Source of the DNA: Mycteria americana
Taxonomy: Eukaryota > Chordata > Aves > Ciconiiformes > Ciconiidae
Assembly: GCF_035582795.1 (NCBI RefSeq)
Contig: NC_134366.1
Span: forward strand, 140,144,756 to 140,208,755
DNA length: 64,000 bases
Direction: 5' to 3'
In this document: positions 1 through 13,100 of the stretch, piece after piece
Position numbering within the stretch: the first letter of the stretch is position 1
How the letters are laid out: each line of letters starts with the position of its first letter
The notes under the pieces: generated by a model
The model's input: the letters and a program-made list of their open reading frames with translations, nothing else
Database searches by the model: none
Told to the model about the DNA's origin: nothing
Program-made: the position numbers and the translations under genes

Positions 1-202
1 CATCCCCTGAGTTGTAAAGTTTGATTGGACCAGTGGTTTTTCTTAGTATAGCATATCCCAACAAACTCTGATACTGGTTTTCATACAGGACCTTGATCCT
101 TCAGTTGCATTGTGACCATAGTTGCATTGCATTTACCCTCTTCCACTTTTGAAGAGCTTTGTAATGTACGAATTACAGCTTGGTGTAATTACTGATGTCC
201 TC

Positions 203-290
203 TTAAAAAAAAAAAAAACAACAACAACAACACAAAAAAAACCCACACCAAAACCACACCAAACAAAACCCCAAAAAACCACAAACACTG
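203..290. repeat. A/C-rich low-complexity tract
   Basis: A run of A is followed by CAA/ACA units and then CCAAA-type units. It is simple, low-complexity DNA. The long open frame through it comes from the lack of T and is not coding. Confidence 0.7.
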
Positions 291-3200
291 TGCCACCAGC
301 CACCGATTCTCTGAGAATCTTCAGAAATCTGTCGAACCTAACCTCCAAGAACTGGCTGTTCCCCCTCTCATTTCTCCCTCCCACCCCACTTTATGAGCAT
401 AGCTTATCTCCACATGGTATCCTCATTGTGTTAGTCAACACAATTTGCAGGAGCATTTGGAAGATCATTCCTAACCCAGGATTGTCTGGACTATTACTTG
501 TTTAAGGAAGCCAAAGTCACCTGTTACTCCAGCGTGATGCTGAAGACAGAAATACTGCCTGGGGCATATGATAATGCACAGATACATAAGAGATTAAAAG
601 AGAGTTATAGTCCAAAACTCGGTGTGATACAAAACACACTGATGCAAGGCGATACCCTCAATTTCTTTTCTCCCTGTAAACTAGAATCCTTATGCAAATC
701 AAGACTTCAGGCTCAATACACTCTAAATCATCTGGAGACTGGGTGTTTTATCAGTCTTTGTGACTTGTTTACTTAGTGACGTGTACTTCCTATACTGCTG
801 CTTTCAGAGTACTAACTTCAATAAGTCATCTACACCCAATAAAGGTGTACTTTATTTTGTGCATGTAAAATATAGCTACCAATGTTTTCTGTAGACATAT
901 GGACAGTTTAGAGAATAAGAGAGAGATAGTCAAGAGCTATTCACCGTTCATCACCAGTCAGAATGACAGCTGTCACACACTCTTTACTGACCCAGTACAA
1001 ATAATAAATTGAGATCAAAAACATCAGATTTGAACCATCTTTTGAACAAGACCTTCAGAGGAAGGGGTGAGATGAGGAACAGTGTGGTTTTGTCTTGAAA
1101 ACCTCCTACCACAGTGCAAGAATCCTGTTCTTTAAGCATACAATAGAAAAATGAGAACTGTATCCGAGACTTCTGCCTCAAGTGTTTTCTGTATTAGAAA
1201 ATGACTGTACCACATTTGACTTTCTATGATCGCCTTCCTTTTGGAAAATAACTGGGCATTTTCTGAGCAGCTTCACTGAATCTTTAACTCTATATTTGAT
1301 TAAGGTTTCACGACGCTAGTCTGATAAAAATATCCACACAGAGCAATGCTAGCAGCCTTGCCATTTAGAAAAAACAAAACCCAAAAAGCCAACCAAAAAA
1401 ATCCTGGGCACAGAAATTCCAGGCATCTAAATGGAGAGGTAATAGATCACTCGAAGGCTTTGGAACAACTTCGGAATTTTTACTAGAAAATAGAATTACA
1501 ACAAATCCCCTGCCATAGATTGTCATAGGCAGTCCAGATCTCCAGGTCTCAGGCTTCTCATAGCACATAACTCAGCTTCTGCATAAAACAAGGTTTCTAG
1601 TACTTTACATTATGCAGAAAAGTCTAAAGATACAAATCAGGTTTCAGCCGTCACCTCCCAAACCCCAGCTGCACAATCCTTTCCATTTCTTGCACGAGCT
1701 CCGAAACTTGATTATGCAGCAAGCTGATTCAGTTAGCTAATGGAGAAGAAAGATTCTCACTTTTTCTTCTCAAGTCTGTTTCCTACTGGTTTAACGTGCT
1801 AAATCATCTCAGGGCAGACTTGGACAATAAAGCTAGATGCAAGGTAGGAATGTGAGTCATGAGGCTGGAAGGGACGGAGGAGTACAAATTCCTCCTTTTC
1901 AGTGGCAGTAGCTAAGACAAGACACTGAATAGCAGGAACCCTGCTTGATTTTATCTCTAAAGACAAAATGCCCTGGAGAACTGCATTAGCACCATCCAGG
2001 TAATATTGTAGTCCTGGGAAAAGAAAGGGCCCAGAATGTTCATCTGAACAGATTTAACCCCGAGCTACTTGGCAGAAAGCACTCCAAAGAGCTCCAAGAG
2101 AATAGGTTCCCACCGGCTGAAGACAAGACAGAAGTTTTAAGGTCTTATCATGGAGATTTTAAATACCAAAAGACAGACCAGCATGAGGGAAGCTACTGTG
2201 GTCAGTGTTACAGGATTTCAGACTGTAACATCTTTCTTTGAGGCTGTCATTATGGTTTTCAGTTCTTCACTGAATTCTTATTCCAGAAAAGTAGAGTCTC
2301 TTGTAAGCAGTTCTTTCACCAGCAGAAGAAAAAAATGACACTTCAAAAGACAAAGTTACACTTCCAGATTAGCATGTATGTAAACTGAAGGGGGTTACAT
2401 ACAATCTAACCTACTATCACTGACACGCACCTTAAGAGCTCCTATGGAGTATTATACTAAAAAGACTGTGGACAGAGGCTTATAAATCTGATCTCTACAC
2501 TGACAACATACACTGCATGATCAATTGATTTTGCATTTAGTTTTTGTTCTTTAAATACAAAATAATTATCTGAATGAAACCCACACAAGTTTCTAAGGAA
2601 GCCACTTCATGACAGCAATTACTTTGGAACTACAAAGTTACTGAAAATGCTCTTGCTTTGCAATTTAAAAAACTCTCACTTCAAGTAGCTCCAGAGAGAA
2701 TTTCTTAAGTTGAATCAACTACTCAAAACCCCTCAAACACTACCATAAAAGTACTTAAAATCTGGAGGGAAAAAAAAAAAATACGGCAAGCGAACAGAAT
2801 ATCCTGCATTGCTATTATCAGTAAAATGAAATAAAAGTATTTCTCAATTATATTTTAATATAGTAAAAGGCGGCTCATGATTTTTCTACTCCTCCAATTT
2901 TATTAAGGTTTTTTAAAGCCCAATGGTTTGGAAAGTTCGTAGAAGTCCTGGAAACAATAGGCCAACAAGTACCTGCACACAAACCAAATCCCAACTCTCT
3001 CTTCCCACCTTGCTGTGTAGCTGCAGCTGAAGATGGAATATCACTAATGCAGCTTAATTCCCCTTATCCAGTTCAACACTCAACTGTCCAGGTACCACTG
3101 CTTATGAGAACAAATCCAAACTGGATTGAGTGATTTGGATTAAAACTAACTGGTTTTAAAAGCAAGTTCGTTCAAACTTATTTTTTTTTAAATGGTCAGG

Positions 3201-4022
3201 ATTTGTGAGTGTGCAAGCACATCATAATGCCAAACTGCTTTACCACAAGAGGCAAAAACTATACCGGCTTCCCCTCAACAAAACTAGAAATTATACAGCT
3301 GCACTATTGCAAAGCTTTTAATATCAATAGGACATCTTCTAAGAAACATCAGTGCCACAGGTGGTGTGTCCTCCGTCCCCGTGCCCGCCCCCCCCCCTTT
3401 AAAAGATCATTCATTTTAATAAATATTTATGTATACAAAAAAAAACCAAACAAAAAACCCAAAACAAAACAAAAAAACAACCACTGAGAACAGGACTGGA
3501 AAGTCTTATTATCAATTATATTCGAAACCTTTCCTGACAGACATTTGTTTAATCTGTTCTTGAAAATTTAATTACTGACATGGGAATTTTATGGTGTCCT
3601 TAGACCATACCTTTAAAACCTTAGATGTGAACTATATTTTGTCAGACTTTCAAATAAAGTAATAACTAAAAATCAAACATCCAGAACAGTATTCTTAACA
3701 TATGATATATGAATTAAAAAAACTTAATTTTCCACAAAAATAGGTTTTTTAGGTATCAAGACGGTGACTTACTTTTTCCAAAACAGAAGCCATCATCTCT
3801 TGAATAAAAAAATTGTACAAAAGTGAAAGCAACTATTGATATGAATCAGCACAAGTTTCATTTAACAGTCCTGACATATACTAACAAAACAGAAACTCTC
3901 TTCCCACAAAAATCCTGGATCTGAAACTCCTCATTCAGTATCTGAGGTGTTTGTCAAATGGCAAAGAACCATGATAAGGAACTATTTGATCATCTACGAG
4001 AAATGAAAGCACATCTTAGTGA

Positions 4023-4044
4023 TTTTTTTTTTTTTTTTTTTTTT
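4023..4044 (+). repeat. T22 homopolymer
   Basis: There are 22 consecutive T bases, read as A22 on the UBE2W strand, about 220 nt beyond the candidate UBE2W poly(A) signal. It is probably a simple repeat; I found no retrocopy attached to it. Confidence 0.75.
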
Positions 4045-4249
4045 AAGAAAATTTCCTTCAGCTGTTACAACAGATACCCTCTGGAGAAAAGAGGAAACAC
4101 CTCACTATTATCCAAATTCCTCCCTTGATATCCGTCACAGCATTTTGCAATTACTGACAGCTTTGTCTCAAGTAGCTGAATGTAAGGAACAGTGCTTCTG
4201 CACTCCACCATGAAAAGGTCCACACGTATTTCCATTCAAGGGTAGTAAT

Positions 4250-7126
4250 CTATTTTAAAACAAGAATTTATTGTGTTATAGTATAAAGACACTAAACACA
4301 AAGTGTTTAACAACATGAACATTGACACAAAATAAAAGCAAGATTGTTTCAAGCCAATTCTGTAACCATTTCATGTGAGAAATTCCAACTGAAATAAAGT
4401 TACATACACAGGGTCACCCTATGGAAAGGATGGCACCACCTTCATCTAATTCAAGCCCTATTTCAGGACATCATCGCATTGTCAGAATAGTTGCATTATT
4501 TTGAGGGCTTGAGTGGTATATAGGCTTTGTCTTGGCCCTCTGTATATAGGTGAACTTACCCACAGATCTACAAGAGAACCAACGGAGGCATTTCTACTGT
4601 AAACTAAAAGACCTGAGGTACATTCTCTTCTAACCTACCTTGCATCTTTTTGATCTAAGTATATCATAGGGGGGGTTATTAAAGAGCAGCATAAATTTGG
4701 TTATTTAACTTCATTGTAGTCCACGTGATAGGTCAATAAAACGTATAATGCTTTGCACTACAACGCACATCTTCAACAAAATACATACAGTATGTAATAA
4801 AGCTTCTCTAAAACCATGTATTGTAGTATGGCAAGCCACCACATGAAAAGATACATGAATCTGAGAAGATGTACTTGAACCATTTCTTCAGAGACGTTAC
4901 CTTGTGTCACAATAAGGTGTCTTTGCTGTGGACTATTTGATAGGATCCGTTATGTGAACCATTCATACATGAATTTCTCAAAGATGCGTCAATCCTTTCA
5001 ATCAATAGAGCAGTTAACATGAATATACAGATTAAGTATCAGAGTACTGCTCTTTCATATGAACCATTTCCAAAAATAACCAGTTTGATTAACTCACAAC
5101 AATAAAATTTTGCTAAACAAGAAGTTAGGAACAGAACTATTTAATTTGCTTAAAATGATTATTTTTGGCTCTTAAAAGAAATTGAATTCTATGTTTTAAA
5201 GGCTCATTGTGAAAGTATATATACACATCAAATTTATATCCAAAGCTAGATTTTATCATTGAGTTTTAAAGGCCAAGAGATATTGTCAATACAGTAGAAA
5301 AAATAGCAGTTCCTGAAGCATATTGTAGCCTCACTTCACTGGCAATATCTGTAATTCAGTTGCTGTACAAAATACTTCTCTGAAGCAAATCCATCTGAAC
5401 TCTATCCACCCTGAGTTAAGCATCTATACTTTTTTAAAATGTTTTAAACATTAGGTAACAGAGAAGTATGTACAAGGCTATAAAACTTGTTAGTTATCAT
5501 ACAGCAGTAAGAAAAAAAAAAAATCAGTATTTTCAGCCAATTTTCTATTTGTTATTGTGGTTATTCATTCTGGGTTGGGCGGGGGTTTTTTTTGGCTTTT
5601 GTTTGTTTTTAAATCAAGTAACTACTTGATTTAGACATTCTTGCATTAATCATTTGAATTTTTTTGAGTGCAACAATAAGGCAACAGTAAAAAAAAGTTA
5701 TAGAAATTTTGCATATGTGTAAAGGTATTAAGTTTATAAAAGTGCTTCCTAAAAAGACAACCTAATTGCAGTATCAAAATATTACAGAGTCGTGAGAACA
5801 ACTATCTATTATTTCAATAAATGTTGCTCCATAGAAAAATGTCAATCTGATTTTAGGCTTTTTCCCCTTTTTTGGTGAAGTAAAAGCCTGGAAAAAAATT
5901 GTTATGGCTGTGTGGGACAAGCAAATTAAGAAAATATACTTTAGTCTAAACTTAAATAAGAAGGTCCACACTTTTTTTTCAAAACATTAAGCCTCTGTCA
6001 AAAATGTATTTTTTTTTCTTTTTATAGTACAGGATTAAAAGACAAGATGATGCTTACAAGATAAAGAAATAATTTACATGAAAATATCTTCTGACAAAGC
6101 TTTTCAATCAAAATATTGTTTTGTAACATTCAAACATGACATACAACAACAAAATAAACAGTGAATGCAAACAAAAAATGTTATATGGATTGCTTTCAAA
6201 CACATAAATAAATGAAATATTGGTGTAGGCAGTAGGGCTCATGCTGATGGCTAGCAGGAAATAACAGTGTGCAATCTATTTGGAAAAAGCTCTAAAGTAC
6301 AAATTACACGCCCAATTACGGACTGCAGCAAGTTCAGTTATATCACTGCCATCCTCTCCTATCTCCAAAATAAATTCTTGATTAAATCACTCATACCCTA
6401 AATTACTCATACCTTTGCTTCAGAGATATGAATAACTATATACAAAAGTAGTTTTATTTCACCATAGGGATAACATTGTACCTCTCTGCCAATGTCACTT
6501 GAAAAACCTTCCATGTCAAAACAATTTGACAGCAGATAAACAATTTAATAAATATGCAATGATCTTATTACAGTCCTTCAGCTAAGCATGTTAACTCATG
6601 CTGCTAGTTTTGTGATCACAGTGCATAGAATCCAAATATAAAAGAATGGGGTGGCTTTTAAGGTAATGGTCAATTCCTTGCTTATAATCCAAATATATCC
6701 AAAACTTTCATAAGCTCTGTCATGCATCAATCTTTTTTGTGGCAGGAGCAAAACCTTTCCCTGGTACAATGTCCATTGCCGGCAATGGATGCACCAAAAC
6801 CGCCAAGGAGCTCAGTGTTATTGCACAATATATGAAGACCTGGAATTCTTCCAAAAGCTTAAAATAAAAATAATGGAATTATTCTGACATTTCTGGACAC
6901 CTGCATTAATACTGTATGACTAATAAAAGCATGTCAGTTGCATGGACTGAACCAGCGATCAACATGCGCCCAGAATGCACACTAGTAAAAATGCAGTCAA
7001 AGGAAGTAGTCTTCATTGCCTATAGGTCACTTCCAGTCAAAGGTTAAAGTTCAAAGACTGAATGATCAAAGTGCTCATTTTCTCAGTAGGACTATCTTCT
7101 GCTACGAGGATCACAAAATGGTGGCA
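4250..7126 (-). other. UBE2W: Putative UBE2W 3' untranslated region
   Basis: The UBE2W stop codon occupies 7127-7129 on the minus strand, so transcribed sequence must continue to lower coordinates. The region is AT-rich and has no recognisable ORF. It holds an 11-bp inverted repeat at 5610-5633 and an 18-bp perfect palindrome at 6772-6789. The lower boundary is estimated from one AATAAA and could be wrong by kilobases. Confidence 0.4.
4267..4272 (-). terminator. UBE2W: Candidate poly(A) signal of UBE2W (AATAAA)
   Basis: On the minus strand AATAAA lies about 2.85 kb past the UBE2W stop codon, with a G/U-rich stretch about 40 nt further on. Long 3' UTRs are usual for UBE2W in mammals. Other AATAAA hexamers occur both nearer to and farther from the stop, so this choice is a guess that 3'-end reads would settle. 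Confidence 0.25.
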
Positions 7127-7140
7127 TCAACATGTGTCAT
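7127..7140 (-). CDS. UBE2W: UBE2W coding exon 6 (last 14 coding nt)
   Basis: The coding part of the last exon is only ATGACACATGTTGA. With the G from exon 5 it reads Asp-Asp-Thr-Cys-stop, the conserved UBE2W C-terminus. It follows a pyrimidine-rich tract ending TTTTAAAG, a valid AG acceptor. It was found by searching for the DDTC-stop codons, and this was the only match I found that was next to an acceptor. Confidence 0.9.
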
Positions 7141-10100
7141 CTTTAAAATAAAAGAAGAGCATTTATGGAAAACATATAAACATTCTAAGTCCAAATTAGC
7201 AAGGTGCTGTACACAGAAACAATTCCTAGCATAGACAGTAACATGCAGTGGAAATACACCGATTGAATAATTCTGTGGTTTTGTTTAATAATGACTCACG
7301 AAAAAAAAGAAGAGAATATCAAACATAAAACTTCCAAAATACACATACAGCCCCAAGCATATTACTATCAGAAAATATTCCATTAAAAGGACAGTAATTT
7401 CCACATTTGATATTTAGAAAGCCACTCATTAAGAAAATGAAAGACCAATATGCTAAACATTTTGTCCCCTTAAAGTACAGCAGGTCCACATAAGTTATTA
7501 AACTGAGAAATCTTTTTATACGGACTATATAGCAATAAGAGCTGGCAGAATGGGCTTCTCTTGACGCATTCTCAACCTTTTATACATATATATATATATA
7601 TATGTATATTCATTTATTTCTCAAAGATCAACACAAACTATAGCTGACAATTACGCAAAAGTAATAGGTTATTAGTGTAATCCTAAAATCTTAAAACATG
7701 AAAAAAAACCTTACTTTCACTAAATTTTAGATACTGTGATTGGACAGAACATACTACAAAAAGAAGAGTATTCTATGCCAATCTTTTCTGCATTATGCTC
7801 AATATTAAAGTAAATATTTGTCTGGAAAGCTTTCTCTTTTAAACTTTCTCTTCCACACATTGACCTGCAGTATATTTGCATCTGGTAACAGTAAATATTA
7901 AGCTTGTTAAGAGAAAGCAAACTTACTGTCTGGTTATTTTTAATGCACTTACTTGTAACCTCACGCACCTAGAAAATGTAGCCTCCTAAACAGTGTTTTC
8001 ACTGTTTACAGATTTAGTATGTACAAAGTAGCAGCAAACAACTCTACATTCTCACTGGAAAACATTATATCATCTATATTATTACATGTAAAACACCATC
8101 TTCATTTTGATAGGGGGGTAAAGAACAAAAACTGTACATGTAGAAAAGATTGGACAAGCATGCAAGAGAGATAGAGGGGGTATTTAAACTGTGTACTAAA
8201 AGTTTAGGCCAAATACCAGAGAAAACACTTTCTAATTAAAAAACCCAAAAGCAGTAAGGAGGTGCTGGTTGAAAACAAACACCATTGCCCTCTTTTTTCA
8301 CAAAAATCTACCTCCTGACAACACCAAAAACAGGCAACGGCTTTATGAAACCAATTTCAGCCTGGATGCTCAAGAAAACTGTATCTGGAAGATTCTCCTG
8401 TCTTTAACACAGCGTGATCAACCCTCAGATTGAAATTCAGCATGAAATTCAATGTACAGTTGAAGCAGATGTTGGGTAGGGCAGACAACCTAGAAATATT
8501 TTTAGTTATCCAAGATCAGGAGTTTTGAAACAGGGCTTGCGAGGACATCAGTTTGTAGCAAACAAGGCTCCATAACTCTGCTTATGGAATAAGCTGCTTT
8601 GTTGGGGCAGGGATGAATGAGAAATTAAAAACTCCCTAATAAACTAAATGCACAGAGACACACATTTACATTTCAGAATATATCTCAAAGTGGCACTTTA
8701 TCTCTCTGTGTTCATACTGGTTTGCTTTACATCAGCTCCCAATCATTCACTATTTGCTCCCAGCTAAATAAATTCCAGGCACCTACTGGAAAAAAAAATT
8801 CCTTCAAAGGCATATGTTTAAAGAGATGACAGTCTCCCTCCTTTCTCTTCAAAACACAGGGATTCATTTTCACATTAAAGCTAAGCCAATGGCTAGCTAA
8901 CAACAGAAGGGGCAGAACCACTTTGCATCTCCCTCCGCATGTTTGCATCTCCCTCCTCATGTTCTTGTATTGGCACTGGCATTTATTTCACTCAGTGGTT
9001 ACCCTTGGACAGTTGGTTTTCTTTCTTGGTTGGGATTGTTTTTTCTCCCCTAATTTACCCAGCCCAAAGTGGTTCAACCACAAGATTAAATATGTGACAC
9101 TTCAGTTGAAGCAGGAGCAGAAAATGAAGATGACAGAATCACCTTTTGCAAGGGCTTGTAAATCTTTTCAGGTGTACATAAGGTCGAAGAGAGTTCTTTT
9201 CCAGAGAGAGGTGGTTAAAATTTACAGGCAAGCTACACTTCCCATTTTAGTGTAACCCACCATTTCTTTAAACCCATTAAGAAAACATTGAAAATTTAAA
9301 GATCATGCCCTGGCAGTCCTGTTATATGTCCACAGAAGAGAAACAAAATTACTTGTAACTGAGAGAAGGAGCAAGTGACATGCAAAACTTGAAGGAAAAG
9401 CTCTCTAGTATTTAAGAAAATTTGTGTCCAATGGACATCAGGCATGTTTTATTTTTTAATGTAAGAATTTAATGGTACAGGGAAAAAGCCCAATGAACTT
9501 TTAACCATGAACTTTATCTCCTTTGTAATAAGTACTTAAAAAGGAAGTTAAAAAACAAATGAAAATATAATGAAGCAAAACAGTACGAGTTATTTAAATG
9601 AACTGACTTGGTTTCTCTTGCCTCAGGTTGGTTTTTAGGTTGCTCTGAATTTGGGGAGGGATAGGGTTTTCTGACTTTCAGAAAATAGCCATTGTGTAGG
9701 TACTTTGAAGTAATTAAATGACTTGTTCAGTGGACTATAAGCAGCTTGATGGTTTTGAGCCACAATTATATAGCAACTTTCAGATAACCCATAAATTTTT
9801 TTCATACTTATTTGGTGTTTTGTTAACTCGAATTTTATGAATAAGAAATCAAAGTAGTATCTGCAGACTATTCTCCTTGATAGACTTCAATCCTGAATCA
9901 AAACGAGACTCTAGTACAAATTCAAAGTAGACAGGACGTATTTTAATCACAAGATAAAGCCAATAAATGAAAATTTACTTCTTTCTCTATAAAAATAGCT
10001 AGCAAGTAAAAATCAAAATAGTTAATAAAAACTCTCCAAAAATTGCCAATAAAGAGAAAGCAATACTAGAAATGAAGAAGCACCAAACATTCCAAGAGCG

Positions 10101-13100
10101 CAAAAACAGGAAGAGAAGAAGAAGTGACTACTGAATAATCTGGTGAAGATGAAAAACCCAGCCTTGCAGGCCATAGGATTATTATTCTTGGAGTCAATTT
10201 TGAAAACAACATAATGTAAAACCACACGATAAACAGTCCTGAGTTTCTTGAATACCTCTTAATCCCATGACATACAGCACTCCTTTTACTGTAACTGAAG
10301 TCACCTTGTTTTAGAGATACTATTAGAGTATTATGAAAAACAGAGTTTCATTCCGTTACATTACCATATATCAAAACCCCATGGGTCTCAGCAAGTATTA
10401 TGAAACTCTCAAGTTTTTATTGTTAAGGCATCCACAGGTTTTTAAGAATCTAAGGGTGAAGGCTTTGACATTTGCCTCTCCAGTCATTAACTCCCACTGT
10501 CTCAAAATACCTAGTCTCATTTCATGTAGGGGACAGAACATGTCCTGGGGTGGGGAGGCAGTGAAAAACAGAGGATGTCTTATGACGGAACCTTCAGTGA
10601 AACATAGTGATGGGATCAACTCCTCCTACACCACTCTAGTATACAGTATTATCTGCTCTAACACATCCTTTCCCAAAATACATGGGCTTCCGATAACCAC
10701 CATTTGTACAGTAATTTCCTAGGGAAAGCAAAGAAAGTACTGGCCAACAAGAGAGGAGAGAAGAAAAGCATAGCCTGTCTCTACCCCCTCCTTCTTTCCT
10801 TCCTCACCAATGGAGTGGATAAGACAAGCACATACAGCCAACCCCAGCTCTGGGAAGAGGATGACAAATGTTGAGGCAGAAGAAAGAAACCACACAGTAT
10901 AAAGTCAGACAGAGAGCACATGGAAAGAAAAAACCACAAAAAAACAAACCAAAACACAACACTAGCGCTGCAGACACTGTAGTACTATACATAGCAATTT
11001 TAGTAAGTTGGTTTTTTTTAATCATGTACATGTAGAATCTTATTACTCTATTATTATTAGTTCTTAAGAGCCTTTAAGTCAGCCAACTGTCCCACATTGG
11101 AAATTCTAATTAACAGTGGAAATCTATTAACACACATAGCTGTTTACAAACATATAGGCATCTTTTAATTGCCATAAAAGCTCTTAAAGCATTACCAACA
11201 ACAACAAAAACCCCTGGGTTTAGAGCTAAACCTGGTTTCATTACGGACCTTCCCTAACCCCAAACTGAAAATTTGTCATGGACTAATACAGTTTACAAGA
11301 ACTTTCATTCAAATTCAATCCTACAATTTAAAACATATAAATCTGTGCTGTTTAAATTTCCATCAGGAATTATTAAAATAAGATATTAAAAAAAAAAATC
11401 ACAGCAGAGTATCTCAGAGACAGGATTTTAATAACTTTTTGAAATTTAAAAAAAAAGAGTTTAAGGCTTTGAATGCATTTATCCTACTTTCCTACATTTT
11501 AATTGCCTTCAGTCTGAAAAAAAACTTTGAAATTCCTGGTCCTAGTTAAATACTTACCATGATACCACCATTTTGTTTTCTTTGGATTCTTGTTACACGT
11601 TCTTACATAAAATGAGTTATCTGGAGGTCGCCTCTGCAACAGAAGAAAAGACCTACAAATAATCAAACAATCCTCATATTGTAATACATGAGCTATTTAA
11701 TAAGCTTATGAAAGGCTACCACGTGAATGCAGTGAAAATGAGCTAACAGGCAGGGCTAGACATTTGTCAAGGAAAATCTCTTAAGGATCCAGGTAACAAT
11801 TCTTACTGGAGATACTCCAAGTGAAAAATTAATGAAAACCACCAAATGGTTTGGAGATAGATAGGGGAGAAATAAATAAAAAGAAAGAAAACAACCTATA
11901 AGAAAGGAACAGCTCTCTTAAAAAAAAAAAAAAAAAAAAAAAAGAAATTCCTTTGCAGTTTGGAATCTAATTATGATATATTAGATCCAATTCACATCCA
12001 TAAGTCTCAGCTTGGAGTGGGTGAAAAAGTGAACTTAAACATCTATATATGATCAATACTTCATATTCTTCAGCTTTTTTCTTAAGTGTCATCATTATGC
12101 AAAACCAAAGCCATAGGATACAATACAAAACTGTTTTGGGGGTGTTTTTCTACCACATACACATGACTAGGACTGACTAGGATGTGACGTAAATAGACGT
12201 GTTTGGATAGCACAGATGTACAAGTTCTGACAACATCTAACTTCCATAGCTATTCCACTGCGAAAGAAATGGTCAAGAGTAAAAGGGTATTCTCTTTACA
12301 AAAAAGGTCTAAGGTATCAGTGCCAGTCATCTATGACCAAAAAAAGCAGCTTGGCACCATTTACTTTCCTGAAATGAAAATGATCAAGAGCACTGCAATA
12401 GTACAGCTGCAAAGCCTCACAAACATCTGCACTACAGACATTTCAATAGTCATTTTTCACTGCCTTTGGATACAGAATCAATTTAAAAAGAATTGTCCTA
12501 AAACACGACTGAACTTCACTATTAGTACAACTAGAAGGGTTCCATTCACTCCTCTTCTCCAATAATGATATATGAGCAGGTTATCATTAAAACAGTTACA
12601 AAGTACTTACTGCACTGTTTATTTTGCAGTTCTAGCTTAGTATTTTTTCAGTAGTAGAAATGTAGTTTTGCATATTTTAGAATTTGAGAAATTAAGATCT
12701 CACTTTGCAAAGCAGAAAAATATCAACTTTTACTTATTCTACTCCAACAGTGCTAAAAAACCCCATACCTTTTCTTTGCAGCTGGAAAGCATGCTAATAA
12801 TGCTAAGACAAACCGATTGCACTGACAGAGCTGGAGACCAGTCTTCTGTTAGAATGGATAAACAGATATGACCATTGCTATAAACATGAGGATGAACAGG
12901 AATATTGTCTCCAGTAAACATGACCTAAAAAAAAAAAAAAAAAGAAGAAACATAATTGTAATTTATTGTCCACATTTTAAATAAGACTGTATTGCTTTTG
13001 GGAAAACAATATTATCTTATTTAAGAAGTGGTTCTGCCATTTTCTCTTACACTAAATATTACACTTTACCCTGTTAGGTTCGTTCATTTTTGGAAACTAT

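Larger units (their letters stand above)
1..4240. other. AT-rich sequence downstream of UBE2W, no gene recognised
   Basis: No open frame here resembles a protein I know, and none exceeds 130 codons. The stretch contains A/C-rich low-complexity sequence (about 203-290 and 3437-3482), a 22-nt T run (4023-4044) and scattered AATAAA hexamers on both strands. In human the next gene past UBE2W in this direction is STAU2; none of its exons is recognisable here. Part of this interval could be a longer UBE2W 3' UTR. Confidence 0.5.
7141..11557 (-). other. UBE2W: UBE2W intron 5
   Basis: AT-rich intron of about 4.4 kb. It contains a TA microsatellite (7580-7608) and a 20-bp tandem duplication (8922-8961). 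Open frames of 110-129 codons at 8923-9255 and 10333-10722 show no resemblance to known proteins. Confidence 0.9.

Noticed and set aside
122-505. 127-codon ORF through the A/C-rich tract
   Set aside because: Openness is due to low-complexity A/C sequence; the translation is a run of Lys/Thr/Pro.
3760-3800. Minus-strand AG|ATGATGGC followed by GTAAGT, a possible UBE2W terminal exon
   Set aside because: It encodes DDG..., not the conserved DDTC-stop. The exact DDTC-stop sequence with a better acceptor is at 7140-7127.
10333-10722. 129-codon ORF in UBE2W intron 5
   Set aside because: No recognisable homology. Its length is modest, and it is within reach of chance when the whole window is considered.
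12203-12565. 120-codon ORF in UBE2W intron 4
   Set aside because: Antisense to the gene, no homology, no supporting signals.
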